Assembly (NCBI RefSeq): GCF_014269035.2 | Contig: NZ_JABWRP020000008.1 | Location: forward strand, 1-64,000 | DNA: 64,000 bases | Origin: Pseudomonas vlassakiae | GTDB lineage: Bacteria > Pseudomonadota > Gammaproteobacteria > Pseudomonadales > Pseudomonadaceae | Direction of reading: 5' to 3' | Shown here: positions 44,225 through 53,021 of the stretch, in pieces | Numbering within the stretch: the first letter of the stretch is position 1 | Layout of the letters: each line of letters starts with the position of its first letter | Made by a program: the position numbers and the translations under genes | The notes under the pieces: model-generated | Told to the model about the DNA's origin: nothing | What the model saw: the letters and a program-made list of their open reading frames with translations, nothing else | Databases searched by the model: none

Positions 44225-45151
44225 ATGGACAACCCGCAACGACTCTTGCTGATCGCGTCGCCCCTGATGCGCCGAACCCCGGTCTATGATCGCGCTGCAG
44301 CATTGGCCAAGGCCAAGGGCATGGCGTTGCACATCGTCGCTTTCGACTACGTCGAGGGGCTGGCCACGGCGGGCCTGGTCAATGACCAGGCCCTGGCGGT
44401 GATGCGCGATGGTTATGTGCGCCAGCACCGCGAGTGGCTGGAAAGCCAGGCGCTACCAATGCGGCGCACCGGCATCACGGTCACCACCGAAGTGGTCTGG
44501 GTGCTGCATCCGCTGAACGAGATCCTGGTGCATTTGCGCGAGCAACCGTTTGCCATGCTGATCAAGGAGTTCGAGCACGAGCCCTGGTGGATACGCGCCA
44601 TGTTCACCTCGCTGGATGTCCAGCTGTTGCGCGATACGCGCATACCGTTGCACCTGGTACACAAGGCCAGCCACGCCTTGCCGCGCAGGATACTGGCGGC
44701 CGTCGACCTGTCCAGGCCCGAAGACCAGTATGAAGGCTTCAATGACCAGATCATCAGCGAGGCACTGAAACTGGCCTTGCAGTGCAACGCCCAGATCGAC
44801 TTGCTCTACGTCTACGACCTGGGGTCGATGTACCTGGACGCCGGCGGTAGCCGCGAGCATTCGTTCGTATTCGACTCCAACCTCGCCCAGACCCTTCACG
44901 AAGCCCAGAGTGAGGCCTTCCAGGCGCTGGCCGAGCGCAATGGCATCGCCAGCGAGCACCGCCACATGCACGTGGGCGATCCAGCCAAGGTCCTGGCCTT
45001 GTTCATGGATAGCCATGACATCGACGTGCTGGTGATGGGCAGCTATCACCACCATGGTATCGGCTGGTTCATCGGCAGTACCGCGGAGCGTGTCATGCAC
45101 CGGTTGTCCAGCAGTGTGCTGGTGATCTCGCCCGAGCATTCACAGGGATGA
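44225..45151 (+). CDS. universal stress protein, tandem UspA domains
   Basis: 308 aa with two UspA-like domains (about 1-150 and 155-308). The second contains the nucleotide-loop motif MGSYHHHGIGWFIGSTAERV followed by VMHRLSSSVLVI. Such tandem proteins bind ATP and protect cells during oxygen or energy limitation. Two perfect FNR boxes precede it, so anaerobic induction is expected. A hairpin terminator follows. Confidence 0.94.
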   Translation: MDNPQRLLLIASPLMRRTPVYDRAAALAKAKGMALHIVAFDYVEGLATAGLVNDQALAVMRDGYVRQHREWLESQALPMRRTGITVTTEVVWVLHPLNEILVHLREQPFAMLIKEFEHEPWWIRAMFTSLDVQLLRDTRIPLHLVHKASHALPRRILAAVDLSRPEDQYEGFNDQIISEALKLALQCNAQIDLLYVYDLGSMYLDAGGSREHSFVFDSNLAQTLHEAQSEAFQALAERNGIASEHRHMHVGDPAKVLALFMDSHDIDVLVMGSYHHHGIGWFIGSTAERVMHRLSSSVLVISPEHSQG

Positions 45152-45154
45152 CGC

Positions 45155-45176
45155 ACAAGGCCCTTCAGGGCCTTGT
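45155..45176. terminator. bidirectional hairpin between convergent genes
   Basis: ACAAGGCCC, TTCA loop, GGGCCTTGT: a perfect 9-bp stem between the stress-protein stop (45151) and the acetyltransferase stop (45180), which converge. Confidence 0.7.
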
Positions 45177-45179
45177 CGC

Positions 45180-45728
45180 TCAGGCGTTGAGGTCCAGCTC
45201 ATGGATGATTTCGCTGACGTCGCCGCCCAGGTAACGCGAGGTGAAGCCTAGCGCCTTGGTCAGGCGGTGCATGGCGTAGTTGCTCGCCAGGTCCCGGGAT
45301 ACCATGCTCTGGTAGCCATTGCGCCGTGCCGCCTCGATCAGGTGCTGCAGCAGGCGCCGGCCCAGGCCTTTGCGCTGCCAGCCCTCGCTTACCGCCACCG
45401 CGCATTCGCAGCTCAGGCTGCCCGCCATGCCGGCATAACGGCTGACGCCGACCTGCTGCAACTTGCCGTCCACATGGGCGAGTGCGACGTAGGCCATGCG
45501 CTGATGCTGATCGACCGGCATCCAGCGCGGGTCGAGGCTGGGCATTGCACCACTGAGCCCGGCGATGAAACGAAAGCGCCTGGCCTCGTAGGCGATGGTG
45601 CTCAGAAAGCGCTTGTCCCGTTCGTGGTCGTCCTCGCGCAGCGGGCGGATCAGCACGGCTGCACCGTCGTCAAGCGTTTCGACCCAATGTTCACCGGCTT
45701 GCGCCTGTTCGATCTGCTGCTCGTTCAT
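45180..45728 (-). CDS. GNAT-family acetyltransferase
   Basis: 182 aa. After a short lead, VLIRPLREDDHERDKRFLST starts the GNAT fold, and VSEGWQRKGLGRRLLQHLIE is the acetyl-CoA loop (Q/RxxGxG/A). Paralogous to the one at 49021-49590. In related islands such proteins sit beside universal stress genes. The ATG at 45728 follows GGGAGG. Divergent from the stress gene at 45913 with an FNR box between. Confidence 0.9.
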   Translation of the reverse strand: MNEQQIEQAQAGEHWVETLDDGAAVLIRPLREDDHERDKRFLSTIAYEARRFRFIAGLSGAMPSLDPRWMPVDQHQRMAYVALAHVDGKLQQVGVSRYAGMAGSLSCECAVAVSEGWQRKGLGRRLLQHLIEAARRNGYQSMVSRDLASNYAMHRLTKALGFTSRYLGGDVSEIIHELDLNA

Positions 45729-45829
45729 GCTGCCTCCCGCTGGCCCGATCGGTAACTGGTGCAGCCGTTGTAACGTGGCCGACCGGTTCGGTTCTGACAA
45801 TGGTCAAGTTCAGCGCCGATGGCGGTTTT

Positions 45830-45843
45830 CTGATCTGCATCAA
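45830..45843 (+). promoter_or_regulatory. Anr/FNR box 3
   Basis: CTGATCTGCATCAA, 9 of 10 consensus positions, between the divergent acetyltransferase and the stress gene at 45913 (76 bases before the latter's start). Confidence 0.7.
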
Positions 45844-45912
45844 GCGCCAGCGCGGCTGGGCGCGGAACATCGCCTGCATCACTCCCCAGTTGCGCAAGCG
45901 CGGAGGTTCATC

Positions 45913-46827
45913 ATGGGTCAATACCGACAACTGCTGGTGCTGCTCACCGAGGTCGATGCGCATTCAGCGGCGCTGCGCAGGGCCCTGGCCCTGGCGCACG
46001 TCAGTGGCGCCAGCGTGCATGTGCTGGGGCTGTTCGAACCGACCGAGGAGCACCTGCTGCGCGAGGAGCGCCTCAACGAAGCCGACATCAAGCGCCAGTA
46101 CGAACGCTATCGGGCAAGGCTGGAGAGCCTGGTCGAGCATCATCGTGGCAGTGGCATCACGCTGACGGTCGATAGCCTGAACGCCGACGATATCCGAAGC
46201 ACGGCCATTGACTACATCAGCGAACTGCAGCCTGACATGCTGCTCAAGGACAGCGAAAATGCCTCGGCCCTGGCGCGGCTGTTCGGCACGCCGCTGGACT
46301 GTGCCTTGATGCGCAGCGTGAAGGTCATCACCCACTTCGTGCCGCGCGACGCCGTGACGCTGCCGCGGCGGATCCTGGTTTGCGTGGATACCGCGTTCAG
46401 CGAGACGCCTGCGCTGCAGGAACACTTCAACCGTGGGCTCATCCGCGCCGCCCAGGCATTGGCGCTGCAGTGCGATGCGCCCTTGCACCTGGTGTCGGCC
46501 TACAACCTGGCGGGCGTGTTTGCCGCCGACATGCATGTCACCCAGGCCTGGATCGACGAGATGCGCGCAGCGCTGCAGGAACCCTTCGAGGCCTTGGCCG
46601 ACGCCGAGGGCGTCGCGCCGGAGCGCAGGCATTTCATGGAAGGCGGGCCGGTGCAGGTCATCCGTGAACAGGTGGCTGCGCTGGATATCGATGCGTTGGT
46701 GATGGGCGTCGTGCAGCCCAAAGGGCTGGACAAGCTGTTGGGCGATACCACCGAACGGATCGTCAGCCACCCGCCCTGCAGTGTCCTTGCGGTGCACCCC
46801 GACGTAGCCGAACAGTGGGAGCCTTGA
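45913..46827 (+). CDS. universal stress protein, tandem UspA domains
   Basis: 304 aa, two UspA-like domains. The nucleotide-loop equivalent near the end is MGVVQPKGLDKLLGDTTERI then VSHPPCSVLAV. GGAGG precedes the ATG at 45913; an in-frame extension upstream runs into the intergenic region. It leads a probable operon with the beta-CASP nuclease 3 bases later and the membrane protein at 48219. Confidence 0.93.
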   Translation: MGQYRQLLVLLTEVDAHSAALRRALALAHVSGASVHVLGLFEPTEEHLLREERLNEADIKRQYERYRARLESLVEHHRGSGITLTVDSLNADDIRSTAIDYISELQPDMLLKDSENASALARLFGTPLDCALMRSVKVITHFVPRDAVTLPRRILVCVDTAFSETPALQEHFNRGLIRAAQALALQCDAPLHLVSAYNLAGVFAADMHVTQAWIDEMRAALQEPFEALADAEGVAPERRHFMEGGPVQVIREQVAALDIDALVMGVVQPKGLDKLLGDTTERIVSHPPCSVLAVHPDVAEQWEP

Positions 46828-46830
46828 GCC

Positions 46831-48198
46831 ATGCAATTGACCTTTCTTGGCGGCACCGGAACCGTGACCGGTAGCAAATTCCTGCTGACCCGCGACAGCA
46901 CGCGGGTACTGGTCGACTGCGGGCTGTTCCAGGGCTTCAAGCAACTGCGCCTGCGCAACTGGGAGCCGCTGTCACCGGCCCTGCGTGCGCTCGATGCGGT
47001 GGTGCTGACCCACGCCCACCTTGACCACAGCGGCTATCTGCCGGTGCTGGCGCGGGAGGGCTACCGCGGGCCGATCTACGCCACCCCGGCCACCTGTGCC
47101 CTGGCGCAGATCCTGTTGCTGGACAGTGCGCGCTTGCAGGAGGAGCAGGCCGAGCATGCCAATCGCCATGGCTACTCCAAGCACACGCCAGCGCGCCCCC
47201 TCTATACCGAGCAGGATGCCAGGCAGGCCCTGGCCCTGTTGCAGCCAGTGGAACTGCATCAGCCGTTGCCGATCGCCGATGGCATGCAGCTGCTGATGCG
47301 CACCGCCGGGCATATCCTCGGTGCGGCGACGGTGCAGATCAGCGCCGAAGGCCAGACCGTGCTGTTCTCGGGGGACCTGGGGCGCCCTCAGGACCCGATC
47401 ATGCGTGCGCCTGAGCTGGTCAGGACGGCCGACGTACTGCTGATCGAGTCAACCTACGGTGATCGCCAGCACCCTGACGAGTCGACCGCACAGTACCTGG
47501 CCAAGGTCATCAATGAAACGCTGTTGCGCCATGGCATCACCCTGGTCCCATCGTTTGCCGTCGGCCGCGCCCAGTTGCTGATGTATTACCTGTACACGCT
47601 CAAGCGCGACCGGCTGATCCCGGATATCCCGGTCTACCTGAACAGCCCGATGGCCACCGACGCCACCGCCCTTTACCAGCAGTACCGCAGCGAACATCGG
47701 CTGACTGCAGCCGAATGCGCCGCCATGTGCCAAGGCACGCATATCGTGCGTACGGTCGATGAGTCCAGGCACCTGGACCAGCTGCGCGAGCCTGCGGTGA
47801 TCATTGCCGCCAGCGGCATGGCCACCGGTGGCCGGGTGCTGCACCACCTCAAGGCACTGGCCCCCAACCCACGCAACAGCATCCTGTTCTCGGGCTTCCA
47901 GGCCGGCGGCACGCGGGGGGCCGATATCGTCGCCGGTGCGCGCAGCGTGCGCCTGCACGGCGAAGACGTGCCGATCAGGGCGCAGGTGCATGCCATGGAG
48001 AACCTCTCCGCGCATGCCGACGCCGATGAAATCATGGAGTGGTTGCGTGGCTTTGCCCGGCCGCCGCGGCAGACCTATGTCATTCATGGCGAGCCGCACG
48101 CTGCCGACACCTTGCGCCGGCGCATCAGCCTCGAACTCGGCTGGCAGGTCTGCGTGCCGGAATATCAGGAAACCGTCGCCATCGACCCGGTGCGCTAG
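46831..48198 (+). CDS. beta-CASP metallo-beta-lactamase RNase-like protein
   Basis: 455 aa. Metal motif 2 is HAHLDHSGYLP (residues about 61-71), with TAGHILGAATV and SGDLGRP for motifs 3 and 4. The beta-CASP insert holds SPMATDATALY and IIAASGMATGGRVLHHL, and ENLSAHADADEI follows. The fold is that of CPSF73-like archaeal/bacterial exonucleases (RNase J/YsH1-type relatives). Placed in an FNR-controlled operon, it may reshape RNA turnover when oxygen falls. Confidence 0.92.
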   Translation: MQLTFLGGTGTVTGSKFLLTRDSTRVLVDCGLFQGFKQLRLRNWEPLSPALRALDAVVLTHAHLDHSGYLPVLAREGYRGPIYATPATCALAQILLLDSARLQEEQAEHANRHGYSKHTPARPLYTEQDARQALALLQPVELHQPLPIADGMQLLMRTAGHILGAATVQISAEGQTVLFSGDLGRPQDPIMRAPELVRTADVLLIESTYGDRQHPDESTAQYLAKVINETLLRHGITLVPSFAVGRAQLLMYYLYTLKRDRLIPDIPVYLNSPMATDATALYQQYRSEHRLTAAECAAMCQGTHIVRTVDESRHLDQLREPAVIIAASGMATGGRVLHHLKALAPNPRNSILFSGFQAGGTRGADIVAGARSVRLHGEDVPIRAQVHAMENLSAHADADEIMEWLRGFARPPRQTYVIHGEPHAADTLRRRISLELGWQVCVPEYQETVAIDPVR

Positions 48199-48218
48199 CC
48201 AGGCGCGGGAGGTGAATC

Positions 48219-48863
48219 ATGAGTACGCAAGCAAGGGCGAAACTGCGGGCCTGGATGCACAGGCCCAAGGGCAGCCTGGGCTGGATCGTGGCCATCGTGG
48301 CATTGCTCGTCGCCGCGTCGGTGTACCGCGCATCGAGCCCCAGCTGGCGCATGCCCATGCGCGATCCGGCGGTGCTCCTGAGCCTGCTGGCGTTGAGTGT
48401 CGCGCTGGGGTGGGCGGTGCAGCGGGGCTTCAGACGCACGGTCGGCAAGGCCATTTTCAATGGCCAGGATACGGGGTGGCAGGCCAGGTTGGCGTTGCTC
48501 CGTTCGATTACCCAGGAATCGAACCGGTTGATGAGTGTGTTGCTGCTGCTGGTCCTGCTCGGTACTGGCACCGTGTGGCTGGCCGGGCGCTCCGTGGCGC
48601 AGATCGTGGAAAACTGCACGGCCAACCTGCAGGCCCAGGTCGACGTGCCCGAGGATGAGAAGCTCGCGGCGCTGGTCGGCAAACCCGTGTGCACGTGCAT
48701 GGCTCAGACCTTTCTGGAGCGCAACGGGGTGCTGCGCCTGGCCCTGTTCGAAACGCCCCTGCAGGAGGTGAGCGGCCTGAAGGCGGTGACCCCCGCGGAT
48801 GAGCAGCGTTGCCTCGCGCAGTTCGACCTGTTGCCCGAGGAGGGACGTGCAGTCACGCCTTGA
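48219..48863 (+). CDS. membrane protein of the usp-RNase operon, unknown
   Basis: 214 aa with three hydrophobic segments: WIVAIVALLVAASVYRASS, AVLLSLLALSVALGWAV and VLLLLVLLGTGTVWLAGRSV. The final 100 residues face outward and hold Cys in ENCTANL, GKPVCTCMAQ and EQRCLAQ. It is 20 bp after the nuclease gene. Unrecognised. Confidence 0.75.
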   Translation: MSTQARAKLRAWMHRPKGSLGWIVAIVALLVAASVYRASSPSWRMPMRDPAVLLSLLALSVALGWAVQRGFRRTVGKAIFNGQDTGWQARLALLRSITQESNRLMSVLLLLVLLGTGTVWLAGRSVAQIVENCTANLQAQVDVPEDEKLAALVGKPVCTCMAQTFLERNGVLRLALFETPLQEVSGLKAVTPADEQRCLAQFDLLPEEGRAVTP

Positions 48864-49020
48864 AACCCTCACTGCCCCCAAGCGGATGCTGCAATGACAG
48901 GCGCCCACCGCGGCGCGGGAGGTAGAGACATCCAGGCCGCGAAATTCCACGCGGTGGTCGGTGGGCAGCAGGCGGTTTTGCCCGTGCAGCCAATGGGCAT
49001 CAGAGTGCGGCGGCCCAGGG

Positions 49021-49590
49021 TCAGATCAGCGAGAGCCGGTGGATGACCTGGCTGGGGTCATCCGGGTCGGCGGCGGTGGTGAACCCCGCCGCCTTGGCCA
49101 GGTCGCGCATCGCATGGTTGGCTGCCGCGTCGACCGAATACATCTGCCGCAAGCCCTTGGCTCGGGCATGATCGATCAGATGCTTGAGCAGCAGGCGACC
49201 CAGGCCATGGTGCTGCCAGCTGTCCATGACGGTAACGGCACATTCGCACTCGTCCTTGCCGCTGGCGGTGGCGTAGCGGGAAATGCCCACTTCCTGCAAT
49301 TCGCCATCCACGTGGGCGAGGGCGACGTAGGCCGCCTGGCGATCCTGGTCGACCTTCATCAGCTGGTCGAGCATGGCTTCACCGGGCTCCCTGAGCTGGC
49401 ACAGGAAGCGGAAATGCCGTGATTCGGGCGATAGCCGTTCGATGAAGGCTTTTTCGCGTTCACGGTCCTGGGCCTGCAAGGGCCTGATCAACACGTGAAC
49501 GCCGTTTTCAAGGGCTTCGATCCAGTGTTCACCCGAAGGCTTGGGGAACGAAGGCGTTGTGTGCACACGGGAAGTCTCGGCGGGCGCCAT
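49021..49590 (-). CDS. GNAT-family acetyltransferase
   Basis: 189 aa from the ATG at 49590 (GAGGACATTGCC before it), which matches the length of its paralogue at 45180. Start at 49683 would add 31 residues and nearly overlap the upstream stop. VMDSWQHHGLGRLLLKHLID is the acetyl-CoA loop; VHVLIRPLQAQDREREKAFI begins the fold. In an operon with the stress protein upstream. Confidence 0.9.
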   Translation of the reverse strand: MAPAETSRVHTTPSFPKPSGEHWIEALENGVHVLIRPLQAQDREREKAFIERLSPESRHFRFLCQLREPGEAMLDQLMKVDQDRQAAYVALAHVDGELQEVGISRYATASGKDECECAVTVMDSWQHHGLGRLLLKHLIDHARAKGLRQMYSVDAAANHAMRDLAKAAGFTTAADPDDPSQVIHRLSLI

Positions 49591-49686
49591 GGCAATGTCC
49601 TCTATGTCGAATGAACCAGGAAGTTCAGTGTCGGCAGCGGGCCATTCGCTGACTTGACACTTGTCAATTGCTTCACTCATCACCTG

Positions 49687-50562
49687 TCACAGCGACAGAA
49701 CAAGCGGGTCGCGCGATGCCTGCGATCTCGGTATGGCCAACTGCTGCTGGCGCGCCTTGGCGTGGACCACCAGCAAGCTGCAGGTGAGGCTGGCCAGCAG
49801 GTATTCGAGGGTCGCGAACTGCCAGGCGCGGTGAGGGCTGGTGATCACCACGGTGTCGTAGCCGCAGCGGTTGGCATAGGCACAGAGGGTGTGTGCGCAT
49901 GAGCCGACGATAAGGTGGTGATGAACGTTAGGTACCCCCAGCTGCGCAGCGAAACGTTTGCATGCGCTTGCCAGGGTTTCGTACGAGGGGATTTCCGCCA
50001 GGCTGTAGTGCTCACTGTGACGCAGCAAGGCGGCCTGGTCATAGACGGAGAACAGATGCATCTTCGCCTTGCGCGCATGGCTTATGAGCCTCGCGGTTTC
50101 GACGACCTCGGCGTTCGCGACGCCGTCGTCCAGGTCTTCGCAACTGGCTGGCGCCGCGACGAACAGCTTGGCTTGGCCAGGCGCTGCTCGTTCCCGTGCG
50201 AACAACACGGGGCAGGGCGCAAGCCGCATGAGTTCGAGGTCGAAACTGACGTCCCCGTTCACTTGAGCTTGCAGGATCACCAGGTCGGCGTCGCATGCCC
50301 TGGCCAGCTTGACCAGCGCTTTGGCCGAGGGCTTGATTCGCCTGACCTCGGGCTCCACGTGCATGCCGCGGTCGAGGAAACCTTTGGCCAGGCTTTTCTG
50401 CCGGCTCAGGTTGTCAGTGTGCCTGGCCTGCGCAGCAGGCGCTGGCTGGATGGCCAAAGTCACCGAGGCGCCGATGGCCAGCGCCAGCTCCACCGCCTGT
50501 TCGATAGCCGGATCATAACGATCCTCGTCGCCCACAATTACCAGCAACTTACTGATTTGCAT
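49687..50562 (-). CDS. universal stress protein, divergent tandem type
   Basis: 291 aa, two UspA-like halves. The second half lacks a clean glycine-rich nucleotide loop (VVITSPHRAWQFATLEYLLA), so it may not bind ATP. First gene of a two-gene unit with the acetyltransferase. Divergent from the FNR-type regulator at 50778 with a perfect FNR box between the two. Confidence 0.9.
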   Translation of the reverse strand: MQISKLLVIVGDEDRYDPAIEQAVELALAIGASVTLAIQPAPAAQARHTDNLSRQKSLAKGFLDRGMHVEPEVRRIKPSAKALVKLARACDADLVILQAQVNGDVSFDLELMRLAPCPVLFARERAAPGQAKLFVAAPASCEDLDDGVANAEVVETARLISHARKAKMHLFSVYDQAALLRHSEHYSLAEIPSYETLASACKRFAAQLGVPNVHHHLIVGSCAHTLCAYANRCGYDTVVITSPHRAWQFATLEYLLASLTCSLLVVHAKARQQQLAIPRSQASRDPLVLSL

Positions 50563-50658
50563 GCTCTTTCACCTTTTTGGCAGATAGCGCCCCGGCAAAC
50601 AGTCGGGCTGCAACGAAGCGTTCGATGCTTGAGCATGCGGGCACGGGCAAGGGGCGGC

Positions 50659-50672
50659 TTGATCTTCATCAA
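50659..50672. promoter_or_regulatory. Anr/FNR box 4
   Basis: TTGATCTTCATCAA, perfect consensus, 97 bases before the stress protein start and 106 bases before the FNR-like regulator start. Confidence 0.8.
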
Positions 50673-50777
50673 GTCGCATCAGGTAGCGTGCCACCCTTGG
50701 TCGGACGGACGGCCAGCGTTCAGTGGAGCCGCTAACTTGAATAGATGCCCGCCTGCAAAAAAAGCGGAGGCATCGTC

Positions 50778-51509
50778 ATGTCAGGCTCTGCGGAAATGGG
50801 GGCAAGGCCCCATGTGAAGTGCCTTGCGTGCTCGTTGAGTCGGCTTTGCCTGCCCGCCAGCCTCAGTGCCGACGAAGTGGACAAGCTGGAGCGAATTGTC
50901 CGCCGTAACCGGCCGTTGAAGCGGGGTGAGTACCTGTTCAAGGCCAACGAACCCATGGAGCACGTATTTGCCTTGTGCTCCGGGGCGATCAAGAATTTTA
51001 TGCTCGATGCCGAGGGCAGCGAGCGGGTCACCGGCTTCCTCCTGCCGGGCGAGATGCTCGGGCTGGACGCTATCGGTGCCGGTCATTACCGAAGCTTTGC
51101 CATTGCCCTGGAACTCTCGCTGGTGTGCTCGATCAGGCTGGATCAGCTGGTGGACCTGTCCGGCCAGATCCCGGGGCTGCGCTACCAGTTGCTGCACATG
51201 CCCAGCCTGGGGATCCAGGGCAAGGACGAGCACCTGCGCTGCTGTCACGGGCGTGCCGATCAGCGGCTGGCGATCTTTCTGCTGGGCATGTCCACGCGCT
51301 ACCAGGCACGCGGGCTGCGGGCAGATATGTTCACCCTGCCCATGTCCCGCGGCGATATCGCCAACTACCTGGACCTCACGCTGGAAACGGTCAGCCGATT
51401 GTTCAGCCGCTTCATCCATGCAGGTTTCATGCAGTGCGCCGGGCGTGAGGTCAGGCTCACCGACATGCAAGGCCTGGTCAACCTGACTCGCCTGGAGGAG
51501 CCCACTTGA
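50778..51509 (+). CDS. Crp/Fnr regulator, ANR-like with canonical recognition helix
   Basis: 243 aa. Complete cluster ligands: CLACSLSRLC (CxxC-x5-C, about residues 15-24) and Cys in LELSLVCSIRL. The fold follows with SERVTGFLLPGEMLGLDAIG. The recognition helix is DLTLETVSRLFSRF with the FNR E-x-x-S-R triplet, so it should bind TTGAT-N4-ATCAA. The ATG at 50778 follows GGAGG. It is the best local candidate to drive the boxes around it, besides the housekeeping Anr elsewhere. Confidence 0.93.
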   Translation: MSGSAEMGARPHVKCLACSLSRLCLPASLSADEVDKLERIVRRNRPLKRGEYLFKANEPMEHVFALCSGAIKNFMLDAEGSERVTGFLLPGEMLGLDAIGAGHYRSFAIALELSLVCSIRLDQLVDLSGQIPGLRYQLLHMPSLGIQGKDEHLRCCHGRADQRLAIFLLGMSTRYQARGLRADMFTLPMSRGDIANYLDLTLETVSRLFSRFIHAGFMQCAGREVRLTDMQGLVNLTRLEEPT

Positions 51510-52215
51510 GTGCAGCAAGCAGCCGGTCATAGCGTTGCACCGGCCAGCCTCCGGCGAGGTGCCCCGCCCCGATCGGGCGTGGCAGATGAGCCGTGCGTAT
51601 CCAGATGCGCTGCGGTGCCACGCCTGTTTGCCAGCACAGCCGGGCCACCTGGCGCGCCACCTGTGACGGTGCGCAACAGTACACCGTGTCCGGGGCAAAG
51701 TGGGTCAGCAAGCGCCGGGTTTGCCATCCGCCACCGCTGTTGTCGCGCGGCACTGGCGAAAGCGCTGCCAGCCAGGTTTGGCACTCCTCTGGCAGCAGTT
51801 CGGCGGCAATGCCGTCATGTGACAGCTGCACCTGGACCCGGGGCAGCCAGCAGCGGATCTCATCCAGCGCGCCCAGCAAGGGCAGCAGGCCGTCGGCGCG
51901 ACTGATGGCCAGCAACCGTTCGCTTTGCAGGGGCAGCGGCCAGGCGCTGCCAAGCGGCCCGGAATAATCGAACTGTTCCCCCAGCTTACCCAATGGCTGT
52001 GCATGATGGATGCTGACGATGAATTGCCCGGCGACACCAGGCAGGGTCACGTAGCTGCACGGCCAGCATTCGGTACCACGGCCGAGCAGGCAGTACTGGC
52101 CTGCCATTGCCTCGCTGCACGGCTGGCGGCACAGGGCCAGGCGCACGAACTGCTGGATACCTGGGCCTGGCAACGTTTGCAGCAAGCGGACACTGGCACC
52201 GCCATCCTGATTCAT
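51478..52215 (-). CDS. ferredoxin-reductase-like protein (PyrK/sulfite-reductase-gamma type), cluster site lost
   Basis: 245 aa. The order of elements follows the FAD/NAD reductase fold: AGQYCLLGRGTECWPCSYVT, IVSIHHAQPLGKLGEQFDYS then GPLGSAWPLP, and a nucleotide half with VYCCAPSQVARQVARLCWQT. Where relatives have a Cys-rich [2Fe-2S] tail (RMGCGxGxCGxC), this ends RPIGAGHLAGGWPVQRYDR without cysteines. Its 3' end overlaps the regulator gene by 32 bp tail to tail. Two FNR boxes lie before it. Fold assignment moderate, function unknown. Confidence 0.7.
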   Translation of the reverse strand: MNQDGGASVRLLQTLPGPGIQQFVRLALCRQPCSEAMAGQYCLLGRGTECWPCSYVTLPGVAGQFIVSIHHAQPLGKLGEQFDYSGPLGSAWPLPLQSERLLAISRADGLLPLLGALDEIRCWLPRVQVQLSHDGIAAELLPEECQTWLAALSPVPRDNSGGGWQTRRLLTHFAPDTVYCCAPSQVARQVARLCWQTGVAPQRIWIRTAHLPRPIGAGHLAGGWPVQRYDRLLAALKWAPPGESG

Positions 52216-52278
52216 GGCTGCCTCGCACTGTAAGCATATCTTGCTGATACCAGCCTAGGTCGTGGCCGCTGCGGCATC

Positions 52279-52292
52279 TTGATCAGGATCAA
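52279..52292. promoter_or_regulatory. Anr/FNR box 5
   Basis: TTGATCAGGATCAA, perfect consensus, 64 bases before the reductase-like gene start and on the other side of Hsp20. Confidence 0.8.
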
Positions 52293-52320
52293 ACCGGCTG
52301 GCGCAGGGGGCGCCTCGTGG

Positions 52321-52334
52321 TTGATAAAGATCAA
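52321..52334 (+). promoter_or_regulatory. Anr/FNR box 6
   Basis: TTGATAAAGATCAA, perfect consensus, 72 bases before the Hsp20 start and 42 bases centre to centre from box 5. Confidence 0.8.
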
Positions 52335-52405
52335 ACGGTGCTTTGCCCGACGGCGCACATTCGAGGGGTCTCCCTGGGAGGCATTACTCATTCTAGGAGG
52401 TCGCC

Positions 52406-52966
52406 ATGTCAGAAGTTGCCAAAAAAGTGCCTGTTACCCCGGTCGCCACCCAGCCCGCCAACGCTTCGCCGCCCAGCGTCGAACCCTCGGAGCTGTGGCG
52501 ACCCTTCCAGCAATTGCGCCGTCAGATCGACAGCCTGTTCGAGGATTTCGGACGGCGGCCGATGCGCATGCCGTTCAGCCACACACCGTTCGATCTAGAG
52601 CCTTTCTGGCGGCGTGACCTGTTCAGCCACGGCATGCCGGCCATGGACATCAGCGAGCTGGCCGAGGAGTACCGCATTAGTGCCGAGTTGCCCGGCGTGG
52701 ATGACAAGGACATCGAGATCAAGCTCGCCAATGGCAACCTGGTGATCCGCGGTGAGAAACACGAAGAAGTGGACGAAAAACGCAAGGAATATCACCTGTC
52801 CGAGCGCCATTACGGCAGCTTCGAACGGGTCTTCCAGCTGCCCCGTGAAGTCGACGCCGAGAAGATCAACGCCCAGTTCAACAAGGGCGTGCTGCTGGTG
52901 CACCTGCCCAAACGCGCCGAAGCCATCCATCCGGAAAAGGTGATTCCGATCAAGAGTGGTAAATGA
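52406..52966 (+). CDS. Hsp20 / alpha-crystallin small heat-shock protein
   Basis: 186 aa. The alpha-crystallin domain runs from about MDISELAEEYRISAELPGVD to FNKGVLLVHLPKRAE, with the ERHYGSFERVFQLP strand. The N-terminal LWRPFQQLRRQIDSLFEDFG is the usual pre-domain helix. It holds unfolding proteins for refolding. AGGAGG precedes the ATG. Heads an operon with the CBS protein and is preceded by FNR boxes. Confidence 0.95.
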   Translation: MSEVAKKVPVTPVATQPANASPPSVEPSELWRPFQQLRRQIDSLFEDFGRRPMRMPFSHTPFDLEPFWRRDLFSHGMPAMDISELAEEYRISAELPGVDDKDIEIKLANGNLVIRGEKHEEVDEKRKEYHLSERHYGSFERVFQLPREVDAEKINAQFNKGVLLVHLPKRAEAIHPEKVIPIKSGK

Positions 52967-53021
52967 TCACCCCTTTTTACTGTATCGAGGAGCAAGGAAG
53001 CTCCGCCTGTGGAGGTAGAAC

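Noticed and set aside
48864..49020. Possible small gene between the membrane protein and the acetyltransferase
   Set aside because: No start with ribosome site and no protein-like frame; read as a plain convergent gap.
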